The notes beneath the pieces were generated by a model. It made no database searches and was not told the origin of the DNA. It saw nothing but the letters and a program-made list of their open reading frames with translations. Shown piece after piece: positions 47,256 through 55,802 of a DNA stretch of 64,000 bases. A program made the position numbers and the translations under genes. Source of the stretch: Conoideocrella luteorostrata (taxonomy: Eukaryota; Ascomycota; Sordariomycetes; Hypocreales; Clavicipitaceae); assembly GCA_032433595.1 (NCBI GenBank), contig JASWJB010000031.1:165191-229190 (forward strand), given 5' to 3'. Each line of letters begins with the position of its first letter. The stretch's first letter is position 1.

Positions 47256-48872
47256 ATGAGCACTTCACACGACGATAAAAGAGACAAGAGCCAAGATGCG
47301 GAAAGTCAATACCGGGACACACCTCATGACGCACCCCTAACCCAGCAGATGTCAGTGGCAGAGTCGATATGGATCTCTGAATCGCTCTCACTGCCCCGTG
47401 AGGCACTGTTTGTAGCCATTATTTGCATGGCCCAATTCTGTACCCGTTTGTCACCCCCCTTCAATGCGCAAAAGCAGCCAAACTTGTCTTTATTAACCAA
47501 GCTATTAGAAGCTGCTTATTTTGGCACATTAGTCCTTCTCCGCACTATCGGTGAAAGCTTCCACGTAACCTCCCCACCGCGCCTCGCATGGCTTGTGGCA
47601 GGCTACTCCCTCACCGTTGGCACCTTTATCCTCATCGCCGGGCGTCTAGGGGACGTCTTTGGCTACAAGCGCATGCTTCTTACAGGCCTCACCTGGTTTT
47701 CACTCTGGTCTCTGGTAGCCGGTCTAAGCGTCTACTCCAACTACACACTTGCGGTATTCTCCCGCGTTCTTCAGGGCATCGGCCCTGCAATTTGTCTCCC
47801 CAATGCTTTGGCCATTTTTGGGGCTACTTACCCCCCTGGTCATCGAAAGGCCATGGTCTTTGCTTTCTTTGGTGCCGTTGCGCCTATCGGAGGTGTTTTC
47901 GGAGGTATCTTTGCCTCCCTCCTGACCTTGGCATGGTGGCCGTGGGCGCTGTGGGCAATGGCGATTTGGTTGGCCATTTTAACGTTTGCCGGAACATACG
48001 CGATTCCAGATCTGCCCAGAAAGATGATGCCCCCGCAGAGATGGACTGATTGGATCGAGACGCTCGATCTCGGTGGCGCGTTCGTCGGTGTCGTGGCGTT
48101 GATTCTGTTCAACTTTGCGTGGACTCAAGCGCCGGTTGATGGATGGGGCACGCCGACGGTCATAGTACCACTTATCTTGGGTTTGCTGCTGTTCTTGGCG
48201 TTTGGATACATTGAATTTCGAGTCAGCCGGCGACCGCTTTTGCCCTTCGCTTCTGTCAACGCGGATGTTGCGTTCGTGCTGGCGGCAGTGGCCTGCGGAT
48301 GGGCTACATTTGGCGTCTGGACGTTATACGTCGTCCAGCTGCTTCAGGATATCCGCGGTCTCTCGCCACTTCTAACGGCAGTCTGGTTTCTGCCCGTTGT
48401 ATTCTCTGGCGCGTGCGCTGCTGTCGTGACGGGGAAACTTTTGGGACCGCTGCAAGTCAAGCCACCTTACGTTATGACCATGGCCCTGTTGGCATTCACC
48501 ATTGGTGCTATTATTACCGCAACAGCGCCAGCCCACCAGCTATACTGGGGCCAGACATTTGTGTCCATGCTTATCATGCCCTTTGGTATGGATATGAGCT
48601 TCCCAGCCGCCACACTTATCTTGTCCAACGCTGTGCCGAAGGAACACCAAGGTGTTGGAGCGAGCTTGGTTAATACGGTGGTAAATTATGGCATTGCGCT
48701 GGGTGTTGGTTTCGCTGGTACGGTCGAGGTTCATGTTCACGGAAGTGGCGACACAATGGACGAGAAGCTCAGAGGATTCAAGGGGGCATTGTTTATGGGT
48801 GTTGGATTGGCGGGCTTGGGCTTGGGGGTGAGCAGTGTATTCTTAGTGAGAGAACGATTGTCCAGGAGGTGA
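47256..48872 (+). CDS. MFS multidrug-type transporter (DHA2/14-TM class)
   Basis: Two exons (47256-47445 and 47509-48872) encode 517 residues with about 14 membrane segments. The intron (donor GTTTGT, acceptor ATTAG) joins ICMAQFCT to QAAYFGTLVLLRTIGESF, matching the family TM1; unspliced, 21 foreign residues would interrupt this helix without a stop. The loop 2-3 motif is present as GRLGDVFGYKRMLLTG and the antiporter motif C as GAVAPIGGVFGGIFAS. Relatives export drugs and toxic small molecules, including aminotriazole-resistance proteins. It is a plasma-membrane proton antiporter by family; the substrate is unknown. The translation start is the first ATG of the frame. Confidence 0.88.
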   Translation: MSTSHDDKRDKSQDAESQYRDTPHDAPLTQQMSVAESIWISESLSLPREALFVAIICMAQFCTRLSPPFNAQKQPNLSLLTKLLEAAYFGTLVLLRTIGESFHVTSPPRLAWLVAGYSLTVGTFILIAGRLGDVFGYKRMLLTGLTWFSLWSLVAGLSVYSNYTLAVFSRVLQGIGPAICLPNALAIFGATYPPGHRKAMVFAFFGAVAPIGGVFGGIFASLLTLAWWPWALWAMAIWLAILTFAGTYAIPDLPRKMMPPQRWTDWIETLDLGGAFVGVVALILFNFAWTQAPVDGWGTPTVIVPLILGLLLFLAFGYIEFRVSRRPLLPFASVNADVAFVLAAVACGWATFGVWTLYVVQLLQDIRGLSPLLTAVWFLPVVFSGACAAVVTGKLLGPLQVKPPYVMTMALLAFTIGAIITATAPAHQLYWGQTFVSMLIMPFGMDMSFPAATLILSNAVPKEHQGVGASLVNTVVNYGIALGVGFAGTVEVHVHGSGDTMDEKLRGFKGALFMGVGLAGLGLGVSSVFLVRERLSRR

Positions 48873-49216
48873 TTGAGTGTTTTCTTGACCAAAATAGAGC
48901 ATAGAGGGGTCTTGTAAATGTTTACTTTTTGGGTATAGACAGATAGACCTTGATAATAGAGAACTTCCCTCCCTCAGCACTCCTGCTTGCGCAACTGCGT
49001 CTCGAGTTGTCCGCAACAAGGTATGTGGCACTGAACGAATCCGTCAAGCAATGTTTTCTTGCGTAGAACTTTGGAAATCTTTTCAAGTGTCTATGTTCTA
49101 AATTGGTGCGAAACACATGTGCCTACCATGTTTTGTTTTGTCTACTCGTTTTAAATGCAATGCCCATCCTTACAACTCATGAAGGTCAGATATCCTTTTT
49201 GCCACGACCAACCGAG
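48873..49216. other. Intergenic, convergent 3' ends
   Basis: A short space between two convergent genes, holding only their 3' ends as far as can be seen. Confidence 0.5.
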
Positions 49217-50149
49217 CTACCCAAAAACAACCGTCTTGGAGCCATTCAAAAACACTCTTCTGTCAGCATACCACCTCACCGCCGTAGCCAACACCTGGCT
49301 CTCCACATTGGACCCTTCCTCCACCAACTCCTTGGCATCCATGCTGTGACCGACCCTCGCCACCCTCTGCTCAATAATGGGGCCCTCGTCCAAATCGGCC
49401 GTCACGAAATGGGCCGTCGCGCCGATAATCTTGACGCCGCGGTCGTAGGCTTGGTGGTAGGGCTTGGCGCCCTTGAAGGACGGCAGGAAGCTGTGGTGGA
49501 TGTTGATGATGCGGCCGGACATAGCCTCACAGAGGGTCGGGGACAGGACCTGCATGTAACGTGCCAAGACGACGAGCTCGATATCGTGCTGCTTGACCAG
49601 ATCGAGGATCTGCGATTCTTGCTGGGTCTTGGTGTCTTTGGTGACGGGCAGGTGGTGGAACTCGATGCCGTAGGACTTGGCGAGGGGCTCGTAGTCGGGG
49701 TGGTTGGAGACGATGACGGGGACCTGAATGAACGGGGGAATCACATTATATTAGCACGGAGCTGGAACAAAAACCGGACGGTGCAGATAACATACCTCCA
49801 TTCTCAGCTGGCCGACCTTCATGCGGAACAGCAGGTCGTTCAAGCAGTGCCCAATCTTGGATACCATGATCAAGACCTTCATCTTCTGCGCCATCGGGCG
49901 AACATCGTACGTCATGTCATACTCGGCGGCGAGCTTCTCCAGCGGGCCGTTCAAATGCTGCGTGGACGCAGAATCGGATTTAGGCCCAAAATGAACCCTC
50001 ATAAAAAAGCGCCGGGACGTGGGGTCGCTGAACTGCTGCAGATCGAGGACGTTGTGGCCATGGGAGGCGAAGACGGCGGTGACGGCGTGGATGATGCCGG
50101 GCTTGTCGGGGCAGGAGAGGGTGAGGATGTAGTCGTTGTCGGAGGGCAT
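49217..50149 (-). CDS. purU: Formyltetrahydrofolate deformylase
   Basis: Two exons on the minus strand (50149-49796 and 49723-49217) encode 286 residues, the normal family length. The enzyme hydrolyses 10-formyltetrahydrofolate to tetrahydrofolate and formate in one-carbon metabolism. Residues 1-80 form an ACT domain (YILTLSCPDKPGIIHAVTAVFASHGHNVLDL). The formyltransferase-fold catalytic domain follows, with VLIMVSKIGHCLNDLLFR, the HHSFLPSFKGAKPYHQAY block that carries the catalytic Asn-His pair (IINIHHSFLPSF), and GATAHFVTADLDEGPII with the catalytic Asp. The intron joins RMEV to PVIVSNHPD. The opposite strand has a long open frame across the gene, which I take as a shadow. PurU is common in bacteria and is present in many filamentous fungi. 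Confidence 0.93.
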
Positions 50150-51446
50150 GGTGGGCGATTATGTGAGGTGAGTTCGGCCAATGGAGGACAGAAGGAGAGT
50201 GATTTCGCAACAGAGTTATAGTATGTGGAAAGGAAGAACAAGAGTGTCAGCAGCATGAGCTGCGAGAAAATAGACGGGCCATGAATGACTCTTACGATGG
50301 CAATGGCTCCAACATGCCGAATGCCGACGCTGGCGATGCAGTACCGCCGATGTGCCAGGCAGAGACAACAACTGGACAATCGTCAATCCATGGAACTTCG
50401 GCGCTCCACTTTTGCTCTCTGTGCCTGGAGCTTGACTCGATAGCGCGAGCGCATGCGGCCGGCCCCACTGCGGGCTTCTGAACCCTCCCTCCTCACGCTT
50501 TTGCAGACCTAACCCTCGAATCGATGCTTGCGTGCGGTTGCGGCATCCTGTGCGTAGGAATGGAATAACAAACCCTCAAATGGGGACTACAATGCAGAAT
50601 AGAGATGCTCTGCGTGGAATGGAAGGCTACTGGGGGTGGCGGCTCGGATGAATGCGTTACGCAGAGCTGCTGACCGTGTCTTACTTACGCTTGTCCAACA
50701 CAATTAAGCTCACGCGCTACGAGCGGAGTGTTCGGCAGATTCCATTCGCGGATTGCAACGCTGAATGTGATGTGTTTGTCTGGAAAACGTAGTGATCGAC
50801 TAGCCAGCTTGGTCGCACTCAACCCGACCTATCCGACCGGCCAGCATCAGTTAGATGGGTTTAGATTGAAGCCTAGGCGTTTTGATGGCCGTGACACCCC
50901 CTGGTCAATTGCACAAGTTCCGCTTCGTAGCTTTTCTGAATTCATTGGTGGATTTACATCTACTCCGTACCGGCAACCCAGATGGCAAATCGCCGTTGCG
51001 GGCTGCGACACCTTACAGGTGGGAATTAGGTTTATAAACGGTTACTAAACATACACATGCGACGGATAGCAAAGTCGGGTACTTTGTGCGTGGAAGCGCA
51101 GCTTGCGCTCGTTGGGGCCTGCTTGCATGTGCGAGCATGAACACAGCAGCTAACAGACCCTTGGTCTCTTCGTGGATATCAGCTCATGGCTCATTATACC
51201 TGCCATCATGCGGGAAACGAATCAGCGTGCAATTGTTGCGAGGGTCATGTACTGAATCGTTGCATAGTCAAAGTCGTTATATATATTATTACCACAACTA
51301 TCCTCGTATAGACAGCTGGAGATCGATTTTACCAGCCTCGCCGCTTGGCTTTACATAACAGCAACTGCCGATGATGTATGTTTCAATGGTCATGAGATCG
51401 TTAAGAAATGTAGCATGATGCATCGTACTCTCTACCCGTAAACTGC
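50150..51446. other. Intergenic 1.3 kb
   Basis: The deformylase promoter lies at the left. A reversed TACGGAGTA is at 50961-50969. No gene is seen. Confidence 0.5.
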
Positions 51447-52693
51447 TTAGACGAGCTCGTCGCCGTGACGTCCGCTCCCCACAGCTCGTCGAGGAATCGA
51501 CGGACCATGATGGCCAGTATGGTGTCCATTCGCGCCATATCCATCTACGCCATGCGTGTTATCCACACCGTGTCCAACGCCGTGTCCAGCATGCGCATCA
51601 TTTCTAGTAACATGGCCCTTCTCACGGACATGAGGGCCGCCCCAGCTCGCCTTCCTCGTAAAGACGGCATCGATTCCGTCACCGCCACCGCCATAGGCAA
51701 ATGCAGACCCTCGGTTCAGCGGTATATGATTGAATCGCCAGTCGAAAACGGCCGCGTATGTCATTCTGTATGCTGAAAAGGCCATGACCGTGCCGATAAT
51801 AGCTCCCGCCACAACGTCATACCAATTATGGTACTCGTCAATGGTCAACGCGCCACCAATGAGTGTAGCCCCCAAGATGGGCGCATAAATGAGAATCAGC
51901 TTCCACATGGCGGGATGATAGTTCGAGAACACCTTGAGCTTGGCATTCAGATACAGGTACAAGTACACGAAGCCGGCAAAAGCAGCGGTGGTATGGCCGC
52001 TGGGGAACGACTCCAGGCTGTCGTTAATTTCCTTTTTGTCGCCGGTGCAGATATCCGGTGTGAAGTACAGCTGCTGGTAGCCCTTGGCGTTGAGACCAGC
52101 AGCAGCCTGCGCCTTGGTCACGTCGGGTTTGCAGACGTCGAGGAAATGAGGACGCAGCCCACCGATAAGCCACTTGAGAAAGACTTGGAACACGGCCGCG
52201 GTGATGAGGGAGTACAAGAGACCAATGACCCCGTTGTTAACGTCCCAGAACGATCGAATGCGAATTTGCATGAGGAGGATGGCGGCGATGGGTACCATGG
52301 CTGCAAGAAAAGCGGCGAGCCAGATGGGGATGATTTCGTTTCGGAGAGGATATGCGAACTCGGGGTAGACAATTTCACCGTCAGAGAAGGTGATGGCGAA
52401 AGACCGCGAGGGAGCAGGGTCTGCCATGTAGACCTTACAGGTTGTCAGGATAAGCACATAGTTCATAGATGGTATGTATCACAATAAAAACTTACACCCA
52501 GACCAACAGCGCCCATGATAACCATAGTTGCGATATCCAATATAGTATGCTTCAGCCACTGGCCAAAAGTCGGCCTCGAGTGCATCGCATACGGCTCGTG
52601 GTTTCGAGTACGTCGAGTTCTCGCACCAGTGGTGGTAGTAGCATCAGCAGTGTGCCGACCAGAGGGTTTTTTCCCCCTTAGAAATCCCATCAT
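51447..52693 (-). CDS. PAP2-type lipid phosphate phosphatase
   Basis: Two exons on the minus strand (52693-52496 and 52433-51447) encode 394 residues. It is an integral membrane phosphatase of the PAP2 superfamily, like yeast Dpp1/Lpp1, acting on phosphatidate or diacylglycerol pyrophosphate. Motif 1 is KWLIGGLRPHF, motif 2 is SFPSGHTTAAF (PSGH), and motif 3 is present as LTIDEYHNWYDVVAG with the catalytic His and Asp but without the usual SR pair before it. About six membrane helices are visible. The C-terminal 65 residues or so are rich in His and Gly (HAGHGVGHGVDNTHGVDG and GANGHHTGHHG) and should be cytosolic and disordered. The intron acceptor ends AAG. Both ATG codons at the start lie together (52693 and 52690). 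Confidence 0.88.
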
Positions 52694-54009
52694 AGCTGCA
52701 ATTTTGTCACCGAATGTCAATGGCGGGCAAGGAAAGGCGGTTCAAGAAAGCCGGGTGAGGTGTGAAGTAACTTGGGCTGCGAGAAAGTGCACCGGCGAGA
52801 ACGAAACACCTTGATATGGCATGCTTATAAAGTCTGTTTCAAGGCACAGTAGTTGCACATGTCGAACGCAACCTGACGTCAGAGAAAGCAAATCCAAACG
52901 CAAAAAAAGGAGCGTGCCAACAAAACTCGCAGCTGCAATACAACAATTACCAACTCATTACAGCTGTCTCCAGTCTAATTCCCTGGTTAGACCCGGTTTG
53001 CTGCTGGCTGCACCAGACACGAGGACGAGTTGACTAACAAACGAGCCATTGCCCGTCATCGCGTAACTAACAGAAGCTCACAAATGGTAGCATGGCGAGC
53101 TATCCACGTCATTGCTAGCTTCAATCTTGGCAGGGCCCTCGTGCAAAGCTGCGGTTTGTGCCAATCAGCGTGGCGCAATTCGGCGGGGGATGCAACGAGA
53201 TCGCGATCGGGACAGTGGCAGAGGCTTGCGTCGCTTGCAGCGGATGGAAAGCTCCGGTACGTAGTGATGTCTGGCTGGCTGGCAATCGTGGTTTTCCAAC
53301 AACCCGAATGATGCTGTGCGGGAGGTGATGTTTCCCCGTATGCTGCGTCGCGCAGTTTGGTTTTTGCCTTTGGTTCAAATTGTCCAGTCTTTCTATTAAG
53401 CTGCATGCAGGCAATTAATTAGTCAGTTCTTGATTGTGTCAACGATAGAAATGTCAGCAGTCAATTCACCGAGCTGAAATCCCCGAGCTCGCGCCTGGCC
53501 CCGTCCCTTCCGCCCCACTGATTGGCCAACCGCACGGTCGCTCACTGCACACTGCACCTCGGATTCTCTCTTTCTCGCATTCTCATGCTCCAACCCATGC
53601 CAATCTGACAATTGCCATGCCTATTTTAAATTAGCAAGCATAAGCAGTCAGCATGGCGTTATATCCGACTACTGAATTCCGAAGCGCCACGGGAAATAGT
53701 GCTTAGCTACGAGTAGATTAACTAATGCGCCGGTCTAAACTGGTGTTATAGCCCGTGAGTGCGAGATGAGGCTTTTCGGTAGCAGGCACCCGCGATGAAT
53801 TGTGCGCAAGACACGACCCAGCCTGTCGTGAATATATAATCTGCCATGACGCCTGCACAGTTTTATCTTCCACCAAGATGCTCATGTCAATCATATCAGC
53901 CAGCCAGCGAGTATTCACGCCAGCGCCCTAATACAGCTCATTCATCCAACTGCTCTCCTGCCTGCTTACACGTACACTGACAACCACCACAACTACGCAA
54001 AACACCATC
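52694..54009. other. Intergenic, divergent promoter region
   Basis: A 1.3 kb region between the outward-facing phosphatase and monooxygenase genes, containing both promoters. No other gene is seen. Confidence 0.5.
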
Positions 54010-55248
54010 ATGTCCATCCAAGATGTGTCCATCATCGGCGCCGGCCTCGCAGGTCTCACCCTTGCCCTTGCCCTCCACCAACAGTCCATCCCCGTAACAG
54101 TCTACGAATCCCGTCCATCGCCCCTCAATATCGGTGGCGCCGTCATGCTCTCCCCCAACGCCCTCAAGGTCCTCGACGCCCTGGACCTCTACGATATCAT
54201 CAAAACCAAGGGATATAACTTTGATGACCTGCACTACCGCAACTCTAAGGGCGATCTCCTCGAGACGTACGAATTCGGAAGCGTCCAGAAATACGGCTAC
54301 CAGGGGCTACGGATCTATCGCTACGTTTTGATCGACGAGCTCGTCGCGGCCCTCAAAACGAGAGGCGTCAATGTCACGTACGGAAGCAAATTCTCACACG
54401 TCGTGCAGGATACAGCTTCCCACGTAACTTTTGCGCTGACAGACAACACCACAGTGACGACATCTTTGCTCGTCGGCGCGGATGGCATCCACTCTACGGT
54501 CAGGAAGTACCTGTATCCGGACCTGGCCACCAAATTCATAGGCATGGCCGGAATAACAGCCTCAGTACCGACCGCTCAGCTCAAATTACCAGAGGACTAC
54601 CACATCCCCGTAACAATTACATCCCCCCGTGGCGCATTCGTCATTGCTCCCCAGCAGGTCGACGGGTCGGAAGTCCTCATCGGCAAACAAATGCGGGTAT
54701 CTACGGCGGATAAACAACCAGGCTGGGATCGCGAATTCGTTGCCGACAAGAACTCGGCAATCCAGTTCTTACAGTCTGACAATGACGAGTTTCCCGACTT
54801 TGTTAAACAGGCCGTGTCGCAAATCAACCCCGCCAAAGTAAACAAATGGCCGTTCTTCGTGGTTCCCAAGCTCGACAAATGGATGTCCGAAACCACAAGA
54901 GTCGTCATACTTGGGGATGCTGCCCACGCGATTCCTCCTTCTGCGGGGCAGGGCATCAACCAGGCCTTTGAGGATGTGTACATGCTAGCGCTGATTTTGG
55001 GACAAGGCGACAGGGTTCGCCGTGTTCAAGCTGGGTTGGAATTCTGGCAGAGCTATAGACAGGGGAGGGTAGATAAGATTCTGGAGCTCAATGCGCAGAT
55101 TGATAAGAGGAGGATGCCGAAGGACGACGCGCTGGTTGGGGAGGGAAGTGGCTTGGAAAGCGAGGAGTTTGAGCTGGGGTGGCTGTATAGTCCGGACTTT
55201 GGGAAGGACGTGGATGACTGGGTTAAGATGCAGAGTCAGGAGATATAA
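54010..55248 (+). CDS. FAD-dependent monooxygenase (salicylate-hydroxylase-like)
   Basis: A single-exon gene for 412 residues, the usual size for class A flavin monooxygenases. The N-terminal FAD-binding motif is IIGAGLAGLTLALAL, the middle DG motif is LLVGADGIHSTVRKYL, and the GD motif is VVILGDAAHAIPPSAGQGIN. These enzymes use NADPH and oxygen to hydroxylate an aromatic ring; relatives act on salicylate or kynurenine, and many belong to secondary metabolism. The substrate cannot be read from the sequence. It lies upstream of the NAD+ synthetase gene in the same direction, with about 550 bases between; no functional link is claimed. Confidence 0.9.
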   Translation: MSIQDVSIIGAGLAGLTLALALHQQSIPVTVYESRPSPLNIGGAVMLSPNALKVLDALDLYDIIKTKGYNFDDLHYRNSKGDLLETYEFGSVQKYGYQGLRIYRYVLIDELVAALKTRGVNVTYGSKFSHVVQDTASHVTFALTDNTTVTTSLLVGADGIHSTVRKYLYPDLATKFIGMAGITASVPTAQLKLPEDYHIPVTITSPRGAFVIAPQQVDGSEVLIGKQMRVSTADKQPGWDREFVADKNSAIQFLQSDNDEFPDFVKQAVSQINPAKVNKWPFFVVPKLDKWMSETTRVVILGDAAHAIPPSAGQGINQAFEDVYMLALILGQGDRVRRVQAGLEFWQSYRQGRVDKILELNAQIDKRRMPKDDALVGEGSGLESEEFELGWLYSPDFGKDVDDWVKMQSQEI

Positions 55249-55802
55249 GTTACTGGGCATCTGAAGGGATGCAGTTTGACTGCCGGGTTAGAAGATACTG
55301 ACGACATAGTCATGACTGGCTTGGTTGATTTTGGTTTAGACTAGCGGTTTCATGCATAGTTAAAGCGTTGGATTGTTGCAGACTTGTTTAAATTGATTGT
55401 CTACGATACGGAAAGGCTTTACAATGAAGGTCTTCTCATTTGAGCCAGCGACTGCTGGAGGAAGATTCCATGTGAACGATGAGCGCCGCTGGTGGATCTG
55501 CAGATGCGTGGCTGTTCCGGCGGGGTGTTGAGTGGTGAATATCTCATAAAAACTTCACAAAGGTAGCCAGCGAAAACTCGGTAGGTGAATTTACATTTGA
55601 GTTGGCAAAATTCACTTGAAATGCTCGACGACTCGTTGATTGTTTCGTGCTTCGACCCGTTGAACTCGACTTTCCCCACTTCAGCTTACCTTAGCGGTGG
55701 TCGAGTAATGAGTCAGAAGACAACCGCATTGGCTTGAGCAGCGCATCTCGCTGCTATCTCTTCCTTCTTCGCTCTTCTGTCACTCGAATCTAGCACGCAA
55801 TC
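55249..55802. other. Intergenic, NAD+ synthetase promoter
   Basis: A 550-base spacer with the monooxygenase 3' end and the promoter of the next gene. No gene is seen. Confidence 0.5.

Noticed and set aside
49103..50221. A 372-residue plus-strand open frame across the deformylase gene
   Set aside because: It is antisense to a clearly conserved enzyme, has low-complexity Val/Gly/Asp/Leu composition typical of a reverse-frame shadow, and shows no domain.
51828..52487. A 219-residue plus-strand open frame across the PAP2 gene
   Set aside because: It lies antisense to conserved PAP2 motifs and has no recognisable family signal.
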